A DNA stretch of 64,000 bases from Lanius collurio (Eukaryota > Chordata > Aves > Passeriformes > Laniidae): NCBI GenBank assembly GCA_020086605.1, contig JACBWW010000004.1, positions 22,676,553-22,740,552 on the forward strand, in the 5' to 3' direction. This document shows positions 26,901-40,400 of this stretch, piece by piece. Position 1 is the first letter of the stretch, and every line of letters begins with the position of its first letter. Position numbers and translations under genes: made by a program. Under the pieces are notes generated by a model. That model saw nothing but the letters and a program-made list of their open reading frames with translations, was not told where the DNA came from and did not search any database.

Positions 26901-29900
26901 ACGTGACTGGTGACTGTGTCTCCTGAATTGATGTAGTGCATCAGTGATGCTGAAATGCACCTGGTGGGACACTCAGAGAAATGGGGTGTTTGGGGCTTGG
27001 TTTGGTTTGGTGTGGTTTTTTTTATTAATAGTGTATGGAATTGGCTCTTGAATTTGTTTCCTTTTATCTTTCTTAAATTAGAGATCTGTTTTCCCAGATG
27101 TGGTATATGGCATAGAACTAGTAAGACTATGGCTTCAGAAGCAGTCAATACTTGTGAGCAAGGGGCTCTTTAGATGTTTTTTTGTTAAAGGAATTAGAAA
27201 AAAATCTTGATTTTTTTAGTGATTCATCATCCTTTTTCTGCCTGTTTGCTGAAGGGCATGAAAGTTTCTGCTCCATTTCTCAACCTCCTTGGTGAGAAAT
27301 GCAATCTGTTCGTGAAGTATCTACATAAATGGATGCCTGTCAACAATCTGGCACTTGTTGTCACGTTCTCCTAAACATTTCTCAGGAAGCTCCATAATTC
27401 TGCACTGGGGTGGACAGTGTTGAGCTGCACAGAGAACATGAACAGGAACTGTGGGAGCATTTCTGCTGAGGTCCTCCTGTTGTCTTAGAGAAATGTGGCA
27501 TTAATGGATCAGTGTAGATCTCAAACTCCTAGCATGAAACAACCAAGAGGACAGAAACTGTTAGTGCTCTCTCTCAGTGCTTCTGCCTGTGAAAATTTTC
27601 AGGGAAATAATGCAGCATATACAGATGTGATAGATGTGATATTTTTGCCACCAACAGGATGCAAAAACCAGTTTATCTTCTGAATCTTTTTGTGATATAA
27701 TTATTATTACTTTTCTAGATGTTTCTATTGAATTAACCTATTAATCTACATGTTAGAGCAGTCAGCTATAGAAGTGTGCTTTGATTTGCATGCCACATTA
27801 ACTTTTAGAATTTTTGTGTGACAAAATTATTTTGAGTAGTTTCTCAATTTCTGAGTTATTGAACTTACTCTTTCCTTCTTTACCTGTTCTTGACTCTGCA
27901 TCAACTTCATTGCATTGGAAGCTGTAACAGAATATTCACAAAATGCTGAAGAATTAATAGTAAAAAGAAGTTAGTCTTAGAGAAGATACATTATGTTTGA
28001 GAGAAAAAAGTTGTTTTAAATTAAGATGGTCTTTGCACAGTATTGAGGAAAATCAACTTATAACATATAATCAACATATTTTTTGTAACCAATTGCATGT
28101 AGTAATTCAGAGTAAAGTACTTCAATGAAAAACAAATCCAGTGTTTTTAATGGAAATGGAGATTGCTGTATTGGTTTCTTGAGGTAGAACAAATAGAGTT
28201 ACACTAATTATGCTAAAGCTCTCTTCTTTTGAGAGAAAAGTGTTATTATTTTAGATTTTTAATGTTTAATTGCTGTGGTGGATTGACCCCAGCCAGCAAC
28301 CACTTGCTGGTCTCAATTCAGGAACAGGGAGAGAAGACTCAGGGCTGCTTGCCCTGAACTGAGAATTCTTCAGTCTGCGTGGAAGTAGCATGAGTAATGT
28401 GGTATATAGTCGTTATTTTTGGCAGTGAACAGTTTGAGTGACAAAAGGCAAACTGACCTACAGTGGCAGGAAGCTTAGGTAGCAAGAGAACCTTTTTGTT
28501 TCAAGAAATGCAAAGGAAACAACTCGCCCTGAATGGCCACGGGAAACAACCTGTATTGAAAAAGGCTGATGAATAGGTTGTTGAGAGTTCAGGCTGTCTC
28601 CAAAATGGCTGTATTTCCATCTTTCACCATGGCCATCTTTTTTCATTTTTATGGATAGTTCTATGAAGGAGCTCAGCTGTGTTTTAATTCTGTGGATCTT
28701 CATTGTTCCACAGCCAGTCCAAGTCAGTTTATGTGGGCAGCATAGTCTGTTTCTGATGTGAGAGAGATGAAGGAATCTGATTTCTGCAGCAGATCAGCAC
28801 TGCAAACAGGATTAGCGAAATATTTGTATGTGCGTGTTTGTTATCTAAAATATTGTTTATGTCAAAAGCAGTCGATAGGAAGTTTCTGATGGCCCATCAG
28901 GAAACTGCTTGCCAACTTCTATTCTTCAGGCGTCGAGTCCTTTATAGAACATATATGTACATCAAGCGTTGTAGTAAAAATGTAAAAGGAATAATGAATA
29001 GTGTAAATAAGGAATAACACTGCCCACAGTAAAACATTAAGAAGCTTAACTGATGTTAGGAATGGACCAAATGGTGATAGTTCTCTGAGCCCAAAATCAC
29101 ATAAACTTTTCAGTTGTTTAACTGCGTGCTTCCTGTTACAATTTGAACTGTGTCAAATCACATTCTTTCAGGTGATGTCCAGGCAGTTTGGGTCCTAGCA
29201 TGTGTAAGAGACTGTTTTAAAATAAGGAGTGGGAATGTCATCTCCCTGCTCTGGGAAAAGAGGTAATTTTTGTGGCTGTGAGCCATTTCTGTGCCACTTA
29301 GCTGTGGATCCAGAGAATGGTTCTGGCTGGTATAGCTGGTATATTCTTAGTGACTTGTCTGCTTCACTTAGCAGTTAGATTGAAAGCAAACTTTCCAATA
29401 CTTTTCCAGGAATGCAAAGGCAAAAAAGGAGCAAAGACCTATATTGCTGTTCCCATTCACCACTTTAACCCTTATAAATCTGACTCTTGGCTACTGTCCT
29501 CAAGGGTCATGAGACAATCAGGATCTTTCCCGTGCCTCTCTTCTAACTGTATTTTCCTTGCTCTGGTCATCTCTTCCTCGCCTTTCAAGATTTCTTCAGT
29601 TGCCCCTTTGCCTTTCCAAATCAAGATATTTGTTCATCTATCATTTGTCTGCTTTTCTGAACCTGTGACAAATGGGCTTGACCTGAGCCTGTCTTGGGTA
29701 GTACAGCAACACGGGCAGCATCAAGTTGATTGATACAACTACTCGTTATATTTTCTGACCCTTTTTCTTTCTGTATAACTGAAGACTGATTGTCTGGGAA
29801 AAATAAAAAAAAAATAAGGAAAGAAAGGAAAGGAAATAGTTTATTGCCTATCCTTGCTATTTGTCTTCCTGACAAGTGCAAATGCAGTTGCTGGAAAGTT

Positions 29901-32900
29901 CTAGGGTGAGTCACCATTTCTGAGATGTCTTAAGCACAGAATGTGACATCCTGGATTGAGGTGGAGATGCCACCACTGCTGGAGCAAGTTCCACCTCATA
30001 TTTGTACTCAGATGTTGCTACATATGTTCTATATAGCCATAGTGTAAACTTCTATTTAAACTCAGAGTTTGTGTTACTTTGTAGTAACAGCAGTGGTGTA
30101 TATGTGAAGGAAGTCTTTGAATACTTATGGGTGCTTCTTACAAAAAATCATTGTCTTGTGGTATTTTCTTTATGCATAAGACTTATGTTTTCATGATAGC
30201 TTTGTGATTGGTAAATAGAGCCTTTCAAAAAGCTGTTGAGGTTTGCAAGTGAGTTAATAATGATTGCCACAACTAAGTGAAAATCTAGTCCTCTTGATGA
30301 AGCATTGGCTATTCAGTGTCATAATTTTGCTGTGTTCTGACCTCTGTAGAAAAATTAAATTCTGATTTCTAAAAATAAAATGCAGTTATTTTAAGAATAT
30401 AAAAGAAAAATATTTCAGTTTGGTTAATGTGATTGTTTAAAAAGTTTTGCGCATTTATATCTTTGTACCAAAACAGTTGTATCACATTTAGGGTCAGGTC
30501 AACAGTCTTGTTTAGGTTAGGTCAAGGTTACTTGTGTTTAGTGAGTTAACAAACATTCAGTGTGACTCAGCGTCTCCACATGCTGTGAAGACATTATCTA
30601 GCCCTCAGTCTTTAAGTGTGCTGGATCAATATCTTTGTGGTGTAAAAGACTTCTAGGTTTTATCAAGATTATTGTTGCAGGTGCTGTTATGGTGATCACT
30701 AAGGGCTTCTAAAAATCTAACTATTTAGAAAAAAAATAAGTCATCACTAAAAAAAAGACAAATTTAATTTTAAGAAAAAGTTCAACGATGACTGAAAAAT
30801 TTATAAAAACACCTCTCATGACTGAAACTAACCCTTACAGGAGATGTGCAAAATTTTAGTAACATACAAAAGGACAGGAAGACGACTTTTTCTTTCTTTT
30901 TCTGTCTTAGCAATGAGAATCTTTCTACCTGTATGTAAAATTTTTATTATGTTGAAAGAAGTATTTTTGCAAAATTATCACAGCAACAGACTTCTTTGAC
31001 TATTGGACTCCATTACTAATTGCAATGACACCATCATCGTTTGGAGTACACGTTTCCCAGTTGTTCCAAGTTCTTCATGTGGAAGAAATTTATTTCTCAT
31101 CTAGTTTTCATTTGACATATCTAGTATGCTAATCTTCCAAATACATAATTATTAAACCAAACTGGTGAAGAGCTGTTTCACCTTAGACAGTCTTATCTTT
31201 CTTTGAAGTTAATTTCCATTCTAAATTGTGGTTTACCAGAAAAGAAGGAGGTTGAGTAGGTTGTCCATTCAGATGACTGTGTATATGATTTTTTATTGTT
31301 AATTAAGTTTTGAAAGCTTCGCTATTCAATTTGGAAATACGTTAGCATTTAGATAGATCAGGTCTTGTAAAGTTCCATTCTCTAATAATAAAACCATTTG
31401 ACAGTCACAATAAATAGAATTTTATGTATAACTAATCTTTTCTTTTGTCAGCTTCTCTTTGGTCCTTGTTTTGAGAACAACTGTTAATAACAGCCCAGCT
31501 AAGGATGTAAATATTAGTTTAGCTTGTATTTGCATGTGGAGGGACCAATGCCATTGAAATTACTGACTGATGCAATGGATAATGGATTAAATGAATTATT
31601 GAATACTTAAAAATAGAAGTTCTAGTTATTGTAATTTGACTCTGCAGTTTTTTTTGTAGTATCACTTGAAGGCTTTTTAAATGAAAATCCACAATTTGTA
31701 TAATCATTTGGCTTCTGTTTGATTATTGGTAAAATACTTTGGTGGATTTTCTTGCGATGTTTACAGTTGCTAAGGGTAAAAACACTTCAATGCTTCTGTC
31801 TTGTATCTGCTGAGGAAGATTAGTGCTGAGGCTTCTTTTACCCTGTCTTTTATGGACAATCTGCTGCCAAAGTGCCCACAATCTGGGCAATAAAAAATTA
31901 TTACTTTAGATCCTGATCAGCAGTCTTTTTCATATGAAAAAGTAATTTTATTTTTATTTATTTAAAGTCTTCTGGGTAGATAGTTGTGATGTATTATTTT
32001 TAGAAAATGAAAGAAGCACACAATTTCAGTGTTTTTGTTACAGGTGACTTCAAATGCTAGTAGCACTTCTTTTTGACATAAAAGCTGCTACAGTATCATA
32101 TAAGACATGTTCTATGTGAATGTTTAGACAGCAATTTTTTAATGCTTGGTGTTTGGAATAAAAGTCTGTTACGCTTTTCCTAAATAACATGCTTTTATTG
32201 TGGTTGTATTACAGTACATGTAAAGAAAAATTACTGGCATAATATGAGACAAACATTGTTGAGAAGGCAAGAGTGGGAATATTGAAAACTAACATTTAGG
32301 TTTTTGTTGTTGAAATTCTTAGAAGAAAATTTTAGGGTAATCACACCTTTTGACATGCATTTTACTTCTTGTGGAGATGTAATTGATTAAAGTAGTACTA
32401 AAGTAGTATTCACAGTCTGTGAATGATTGCTGCATCTACATTCAGTAACTATTAATAGCTTAAAAGCTAACAAATTTAAATCACTACTATCCAATAGTAA
32501 ATGGGTTGTATTCAGAATACATTTGTAATCACTCCAAGCCACAGTAATGAATACTCTTCTTAATAGAATGTTTAATTTTTCACCTTAAAGTGGGCAAGTA
32601 AAACAATAACTTGCAGCTTGATCCAGAAAATCTTCTTGCTAGATAGTAGATAGATAGCAGTCCCCGTCTGCTATCCCCAAATGCTGATTTTAAATGGAGA
32701 TGATATCTAAATTACAAGTTTTCCTAATCAGGCTGCCTGAAATTATTTTGGCTGTACTGTGACATAATTACTTGTCTACGTGAATGCTATGTTCCACTAA
32801 AAACTTTACCCTGCAAACTTAAATCTGTGTGCTTTATAAATGCAACTCTACAGGACACAGAAACTGGATCTTCCTTGAAGTTTTAAGTGTAGTAAATAAT

Positions 32901-34379
32901 CAGTTTACTCACTCCCAGAATTTTGTTTCTTCATAGGAGCAAATAAGGTTTTTTTTAAATGCAACTGTCAATATGAGGAAAACCAGTGTATTGTATTTAC
33001 ATTTCTGCAGAAGAGTGTATGTTACAGATTAGGCAATAGTTTGTTCTAGGACTAGTAGTTGTTTTTACATGGTATAACTGGTGTAGCAGTTTTCTGACAG
33101 TGTCCTCTAGTATCCCTCTGATACATTACAGGCTGCTTGCCAGTAATATGTATTAGTTAGGCAACTACACTGGGCTTCCACTGTAAGGCTGTTGCAGTGA
33201 CATAAACATAATAACAAATGGGATCTACATAGTAAGGCTGGACAACGTTAACTGCTCCTGTAGAAAATAGAATACTTGTTCATTTTCTTAGGATAGTTTG
33301 TTTTAACTAAAAATAACCCAAATTATTTTATGAATTCCTTTGATTTCATAAATTAATGAACAGAACTTGTGGATGTATAGTACAGACCTCTGTAAGATAA
33401 TAGTTTTATTGAGAACAATCATGCCAAGTTCAGCACTTTTTTTTGGCCTAATATCGCTAATAGCTACATGCAAGATTTGACTTTGCTTGTGGACAGACAG
33501 ACTTACAGTAGGTAATAAATTTCTAAGATAAAAAACCACACATTTAGCCCTACTGTTGATCAAAACTGTATCCATTTGTACTAGATAGTATATTTTTCAT
33601 GTCATGTGATGTTGTCTACTTTAATCTTCTATCCAAAATAGAAAGATCAGCTGTCAGGTTCCTGACATTTGTATAATATGTTCATTTAAAAACCTTTCAA
33701 AAAAACTCTCTAGTAATAGATATTATCTTAAGAGAATGGATAAGAATTTTTAAAAAATTCTTAGCCTTGCGAAGCTTTCTTTGTCTTCAGTCCAATTCCC
33801 TGTATTTTTTCCCTTCCTGTATTTCAGATCTGCTAATCCATAGTGTTCCATGCAGAGGAGAAAAGGCTTATTCTGTTCCTATTGGCGCCGATCTTTAAGT
33901 ACATACAAGACTGTAATTGATTATGCTTGCGTCTCAGACATGAAATGCATCTAGGCTAAAGAACCTTCATTTTTATGCAGGATTTACCTAATATGATGTA
34001 TCTTCCTAGTGGTCTTATACATCTCTAATAAATTGTCTTTAAGTAGCAAAGAATGTGGAAAATAGAAATAAATCCTTAAAGGGATTCACATTGCATGTTG
34101 GATAGTCTCTTCAATAGTAATTGCATTCCTTCTTATTTGTATTTTCGTACAATATTTTTTCCTAAGTGATTTTATTTAAAAAATTTTATCAGCTTTTCCA
34201 AACTCTAGTGTCTGTAGTGAGCCCAGTGTTGAATTTTCTTCACTGAGCCTTCCATTCTCAGACCAAGTATACTGTCCAATATTGCTTCTCTCTACACTGG
34301 AAGTGTTGTAGGTAACCCAAAATGTTACTGTATTCCGTATCTATCTGTGCCCAAAAGTTGTTGCTGACTTTTTAGGACC

Positions 34380-35010
34380 CAGCAGCTGCAAAACAGAAGC
34401 GAGGGGATGGGGCATTGCCGAGGTCCCTTTTCAAGTTGGAGCCAGAAAGGATGGAGTCTTTCTGCCCTTGTAGCCTTTGCTGAAGGTGCAGGCTCCACTT
34501 TGGAGCTGGTTGCTTTGGTTGTGGTTTTTTTTGTTTGGTTGGGGTTTTTTTCTGGGTTTCCAATAGTAGCCACTCAGAAAATCTGCAGTTGGCAATCAAA
34601 AACTGTTGTGGAGTGAACTTTGCAAAGCCAGCCAGTCGCTGCGGCCCGGCCACCCCGTGTCAGTGCTGACACTCCGGTTCCTCCCCCCACAGCACAGCCA
34701 CAGTTTGGAGAGCATCAGCACCAACATGGTGAGAGTCTGGCGGGCAGTGGTGCTGACCCCACAAGCGCCAGCACTTTCCACCTGCCACTAGAACTGCTCC
34801 ATAAGCTCCTGCCTTCCTGAGGGTTTGCCCCCATCCCTTCCCTTAGTCTCCCAGACCGTGCAATCGCTTGCAGAGACACCCTCTCAAGGGCAGGGTCTGA
34901 CACCATTTTCCCTTTCTCTCCCTACAGTGGTCACCTGTGACAGGTTCTACCTTGAAAAGAGTATTTCCGCCTTTTGGGGGCTCTCTTTGTTCTGGGGGAG
35001 TTCATGATAT
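34380..35010. other. GC-richer block of unknown origin in intron 1
   Basis: Within very AT-rich surroundings, this segment of about 630 bp is clearly richer in G and C and in CpG, for example CGCTGCGGCCCGGCCACC. Short overlapping open frames on both strands reflect composition rather than coding. Two runs look like splice acceptors (CCCCCCACAG and CTCCCTACAG), but no matching reading frame continues from them. It may be a retroviral or LTR insertion, or another young repeat, but I cannot name the family. Confidence 0.5.
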
Positions 35011-35773
35011 TAAGCGATTTTCTATCTAATGGTTATTTACTGTTATTTTTGGCCTATTGCAGTTTCACTTGTTAGTAGATTTATTTTTTCACTTACATCT
35101 ACTTGTATTTTGTTTCTCCTTATTGTTGGAAAGGGATTAGTTAAAACAAGGAGGAAGAACTCATTTTAGAGTGTTTCCCTTTAAATTTTCTTAAACCAAA
35201 ACAGGAGGGTATCTAATAAATAACATCAGGACTGGGGATAGACATGAGTTGATTTAAAAATTTTGCTAAATTTTAAACCTGGAACCTAGAATTGGTGGTA
35301 AGCGATCATGTTAGAAAACTGGTATTTTTATTTCTAAAAAGAGGGAGGCAGCACACATTTGAAATACACTAAAGTGTGGCAGTTAAGCAAGTTACTATTC
35401 TGTAAAGGTCATTTATCCAGTTTCACTTGTAAACTAATGCACCTTTGACTGAACCACACTGAAAGGCCATTAAAGTGATTTATTTTACTTCTCACTTGGA
35501 GTAGGCAAACAAGCTTCGATGTCTTAATGGCTACTGATGACTTGTTAAGCAGCCAGAAATACATCCTGTGTCTGAACCCCATGTAAGAAGTCTTCCACTC
35601 CTGATTCTTACAGATGTGCTGCATTTCCTCATTATGGCAATTATAATGACCATTTAACTCCACTTCAAGAAGCTATTATATTGAAACAAGGCCTTTTATT
35701 AGTATGGGGAATTTAGCTCCAATACCATAGTTTCTCTATTTTCTCTTGTGTTTAGCAAAAGTGAATGCTGTTT

Positions 35774-35819
35774 ATGGTGGTGTAGTACCAAGCTACACTG
35801 CTTGATACTACACCACCAT
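35774..35819. repeat. 20-bp near-perfect inverted repeat with 6-nt spacer
   Basis: The arm at 35774-35793 (starting ATGGTGGTGTAGTA) is repeated inverted at 35800-35819 with a single mismatch, separated by TACACT. In a plus-strand transcript the mismatch is C-A. In a minus-strand transcript it is a G-U wobble, so that hairpin would be fully paired. Confidence 0.95.
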
Positions 35820-36902
35820 GACTTTTTTTTCCTTTGGTCTGTGTGTATCAGCATTATTGTAGGCAGGGATAAGCTCTGCTGAGGGAATTTTTGTCACTGT
35901 TGCAACAGTTGGTCCTTGTAAAATGTTTGAAGAATTGCCCCATCAAAATGACTGTTTTGACATGAGAGTAGTGTATCTGGGGAAAACTAATTCAAACAGA
36001 AGATATTTCTTGTATGTAAATTATTAAAAAAGGCTGCAATTGAATTTACTTTTTTCTACAGAATATATTAAATTATACCTCACAATACGCATATTTCTAC
36101 ATACATACATAGTATGTGTGATATTGCAAATACTTTTTATAGGTAGAAAAAGCAGAGCTATTTGAAAAGAGCAAATGGAATGGGAATATAAAGAGAGAGA
36201 AAACAATTTAAATCATAATGAGTTTAGAGGGAAATGCCTGTCATATTTCTGAAATCCTGTGAAATGAGAAAACCTTGCAGTTTTTGAAAAGGATCAGCAG
36301 TTCCTATTTTGAAGAAGAATGTTTCACTACCTCTATAAAAAAAATTCTTAGGAATGCCATTGTGTTGGTGTATAACCTCAAAACATACCAGTTTATTTCT
36401 CCAGCTGTACTTGCTGTGTTTTTTCATTGCATGTTTCTAAAACATGGAGTAGTGCATTGATATAAAGTTGAGTGGATTCTTTTGTAACAGAGAAAGGGTT
36501 TCTTGGTTTTGTTTTCAGAACAAAGTCTTAGTTCTTTAGGCTGGGAGTAAGAAAAAAAAATGCTAATTTTTGCTCTGTAGAAAACAAGAAAAAATCAAGA
36601 AGGAAAAGGAGTTACCTAGATAATGATCTCCATTTTATAATGTCAGAGTTTTTAAAAATCTTCTTTAGTTTAAGCAAGATTTAATCTGATTTTGAAGCTC
36701 CAATTTCTCTGCATTGAAACAAGTGGTTATGATTAAGTTTTGAAACATTGTTTTGAAGAATTATTTTATGTGTCTGATGTCTTCAGTCTCAAAAAATAGA
36801 TATTTCATATTAAGTTATCATTTAGGCATTGCATCTTAGGCAGAGCTGAAATGTATTTCTTCTGGCATCAAAGTGTCTTTTGGGCAGACATCTGGGGAGA
36901 GA

Positions 36903-37015
36903 TCATAGAACCATGGAATAATAGACTAGAAGGGCACTCCAAAGGACATCTGGTCCAAACACCTGCTCCAGGTCTAATTAAATCCTTTTACTCAGGAACT
37001 TGTGTGAGAAAAGTT
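36903..37015 (-). mobile_element. CR1 LINE 3' end fragment
   Basis: ATCATAGAACCATGGAATAA, AGAAGGGCACTCCAAAGGAC and ATCTGGTCCAAACACCTGCT form a diverged complement of the CR1 tail. It ends about 300 bp before the first PRKD1 exon in the window. Confidence 0.75.
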
Positions 37016-37316
37016 ACCAGCAGTGGCTGAGGGACACATTTATTTCTGTCTCATTTCCTAATGGATACTGTATTGTTCACAGGACAATGGAAGAAAAAGG
37101 CAAATGAGCTTACTTGCTTGGGGGAAAAAACATTTTCAGAATATAGTGATAAATATTTTCATAGATGTAAAAAGATATATCCTATTTGGTACCAGTCTGA
37201 GAAGTGGTCCAGTCTGCCCTCAAAATTTAATTATGCATCAATTGTGTTTTACAGTTCTGTATTTTACAGTTATGTGTTTTATAGCATAGTAAATTCTCAT
37301 GGGTTTGTATTTGCAG

Positions 37317-37455
37317 TTTCCCGAATGTGGTTTCTATGGAATGTACGACAAAATCTTGCTCTTCCGCCATGACCCTACCTCTGAAAACATTCTCCAGTTG
37401 GTGAAATCAGCTGCAGATATCCAAGAGGGAGACCTAGTTGAAGTTGTCTTATCAG
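37317..37455 (+). CDS. PRKD1: PRKD1 coding exon (human exon 2 equivalent): N-terminal region with Tyr95
   Basis: This 139-nt exon encodes 46 complete residues, [10 protein letters not shown] through EVVLS, plus the first base of a split Ala codon. It corresponds to human PRKD1 residues 89-134. It is preceded by TTTGCAG (phase 0 entry) and followed by CAG|GTAACT (phase 1 exit). The protein is protein kinase D1, a DAG- and PKC-activated Ser/Thr kinase acting at the Golgi, plasma membrane and nucleus. This part belongs to the N-terminal ubiquitin-like dimerisation region. Tyr95, a known Src-dependent site that recruits PKC-delta, is conserved in the FYGM context. HDPTSEN and QLVK match PRKD1 rather than PRKD3, which as I recall has HDMNSEN. 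Small substitutions such as Ser-Ala-Ala for Ala-Ala-Ser fit a non-mammalian orthologue. Reading past the donor meets a stop within three codons. Confidence 0.96.
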
Positions 37456-40400
37456 GTAACTAAAAAACAATGAAAATTACCATCATTCTTTTGTGAATGA
37501 AAATACCCAGAGTAGTTTTCTCCAAGTTAGATTTTGACCTAGCAGAGATGAGAGTCCATACAAGGAAAATTTCCTTTTTCTTGGTTCCTTTCCCAGGTGT
37601 GTATAGGCATATTATGCCTTTTACTTTTTTTTTCCTGTTACCCTGTATATTTTGTAACAACCTCTTTCATCTATATTACCAGTTAAGCATTGACTTTTTT
37701 CTTTATATACAGTGCCATCAAAATATCTGCTGGAAATAGAGTAATTGCTTTTTCAAAGTCCTGCATAATTGTGCTTGCCAAAACTGCTCTGACTCTTTAC
37801 ATGATTTATTTTTTTAAATTATGAGAAGAAGAGGAGAGCACAGTTACATGACTCAAATGTAGAGGAAGTCTGAGGATGTCATTAGGTGCCAGTCAAAAGC
37901 TTAGCTGTAAGAAGATGTGAGCTATGTGACTAGGAATGGTGCAAAGTTTACATGGGTGTGCAGTAACGTGCTGAACTGTAAAGATGGAAGGATGTTACTT
38001 GACAAGTAAAACTTGGAAGATGGATGAAGGGCCGTATTTTTGCAGTTGGAACACAGAGCATCTGGAAAGACGCTTAAAGAAACAAAGACATATATGCCAT
38101 ATGAAAGTAAAAATTGCAACTGTAGAAGAGTGTAGGATTAATGAAGAGAAATGCCAAGTCCTAATGGATGCTGAAAAGAGTGCAAGTAGGAGTTAGGTCC
38201 CATAATCTATACCAACTGAGCTTTTGAACATAGTTTTCTTTTATAGGACCCTGTTCCATATTCTTTGATTAGAATAGGAAAAAGTTAAATAAGGAATAAT
38301 GCATGTCATTCGTGTAAGTCATCATTCATCTTTTCCATATTAGGAAATAAGTTTTTCACTTAAAAAAAGATATTAGTAATCTGAACTTAATATTTCCCAC
38401 AGAAAATAATCACTCTGCATCAGTAACTGGAATGCAGTGAAAAAAGTTAACAAGGACTTTAGTGCTTTATTTGATATATTGTTTATATGCTTTTGAGGTG
38501 TTGATCACATACCTTCTAGTTGACAAAATTAGGCAAGTATCTGTTTAAATCTTTAGAAACATAGCAAATAAAACTTTTTTTTTTAAGGACAAAGTCTTTC
38601 TAAATGCAGGGCCATAAGTCTTTTTCAGGATGTTTATTAATATGCATTGAAAATTTATTTTGAAGGGATTAAAAAAAACTTCTGAAAACAGAAGAGATTT
38701 GCCTTTAGCACTACAGTGTGGGATACTGAGTACTTGAGTGGTGGAAGGACAAATGAAATACAGTATGTGTTCAGATGCATATGTTGAACTGATTGAAGTG
38801 TTTTATTTCTAGCCTTCATTACAGAGATCTAAACAGAATATACATTCTAAAGTTCTGTGAATTCAAGGTATATTAAGGTAATTGTTTTTGAATGTCATGT
38901 CCAAAAGAGGCAGTAGAACACATTGTTACTGCTATGGCTTTTCTGCTGAAAACTCCTTATGCTTTGGGTCAGCATCCCCTGAGGCCCTGATATCTGATGT
39001 CAAAAGCTGTACTGATCGACTGTATTCATTTTTTATTGCTCAGGTCAATACTGGTCAGAGTAGTGAAAGATGAGTTGTCAGTCCTCGTATTCAGGGTTAT
39101 ACAATCAGTTCATATCCTAGTTGTATGCATTTTCTATTTTTCATTGGAGTTTATTTAAAACGGCTGGACCACCCATGATGATTTTTTTTTTTCTTTCTGC
39201 ACTTCTGTTCTTGGCAGTTTAAGGATTAGTAAATATGATAGTTTTCTGGATTAGAGCTTATATTACAAGGCCTTGAAAGAGCTGAAAACTATCTACAGAA
39301 ACTTACAGGTGAGAGGTTTTGCTCACTGTAGCTGAAGCACCTTAGTCCGTTTTAATAAAGAAAATTTTACTTGCAGATGTCATGCAATATAACTGAGACA
39401 GTTTGTGTTAGAGCTAAAGATTTCTGGTGAAACCCAAGAAATTTATTCAGCTCATATTGCAGCACCTACTGTGCTTTTGTATTCCTACTCAACATTATTA
39501 CTTGCCTTTTGTATTGGTGCAATACCCAGTAGTATTTTAATGGACCACAAGAATTGTGTAGTGTGCTGAACAAATGCTGTGTGTTTGTCTGCTGACTCAT
39601 CCAGAGGAGATAAGCACAGGCTGTTGCAGTCTGCCAGATGAATTGTGGTTCAGTGCCAGTATAGATTGTGGCATTTTGGAACTGAAAGGTCAAGCATTAT
39701 TATAATGAGTGGAAGCAACAGTGTATGTTGAGTTACAGATTTGGTCAGCTGCACATTAAAAGGGGAAAAGAGAACTTTTATTATGATTGTAGTAGCCCTA
39801 GTAAATATGAGTTTATTTTTACTTACAGTATTTTCTTCCATTTATTTTATGGGAGTTTTTTTTATATCTGTTTGAACACTATTTATGGGATTCTGATAGA
39901 GTTTGTATAGAAATATGGGAACACTGGAGAAATGTCTTATAACCAAAAAATTTGTACGGTGAACACATTTGGTTTATTAGGCTGCACTGCTGGGCATTCA
40001 TTGAACAGTATCACTAATACCCTTCTGACAGTAACACATAACTCACCCTGTTTCTGTTTTCTTAGCTGTGCGTTTTCTATTTCATTTTTTCTTCAAAATA
40101 TTGGGAAATTCATCTTGTCTTCAGATGCACAAGGGGAAAATTCTTTACTACCTCTGTGGAAATCTCCACTAATGTGTTCGTTGAATTCAACATCTACGTA
40201 GTTCTATTGCATTTCAGACTGAAAAGGATCTGAATCTTCAGAGAAAGGATTTTTTTTTTCAAAGTATATTTGTATGAAGGATTCCTTTTATTAGAATACC
40301 ATCAAAAATGAGTAAGCAGCCCAAAATCAGGCAGCAAGGTACAGAGGTTGCAGTCAAAGTTTCAGTCCAAAATGGCTGTAGATGAGTAGTTAGTAATTTA

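Larger units (their letters stand above)
1..37316 (+). other. PRKD1: PRKD1 intron 1 (3' part; upstream end outside window)
   Basis: Everything from the window start to the acceptor at 37311-37316 (TTTGCAG before the exon) is read as the end of the intron between exon 1 and the FPECGF exon. Exon 1 should encode the first 88 residues ending just before FPECGF; I see no such sequence here. The intron holds CR1 fragments (3678, 13410, 16585, 23520, 36903), a solo LTR (3845-4902), simple repeats (7481, 9552, 19273), two hairpins (15802, 35774) and a GC-richer block (34380-35010). The remaining stretches (1-3677, 5061-7480, 7600-9550, 9581-13409, 13531-15801, 16771-19272, 19294-23519, 23961-34379, 35011-36902) are unique AT-rich sequence in which I see no exon, RNA gene or clear repeat. 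Open reading frames there look like chance runs. Confidence 0.85.

Noticed and set aside
28271..28300. Short match to an LTR terminus (TGGTGGATTGACCCCAGCC)
   Set aside because: Only about 25 bp resembles the end of the LTR at 3845; the following sequence does not continue the match, so I do not call an element.
37061..37372. 103-codon plus-strand frame overlapping the first PRKD1 exon
   Set aside because: It reads the exon in the wrong frame (VSRMWF instead of FPECGF); a shadow of the real exon.
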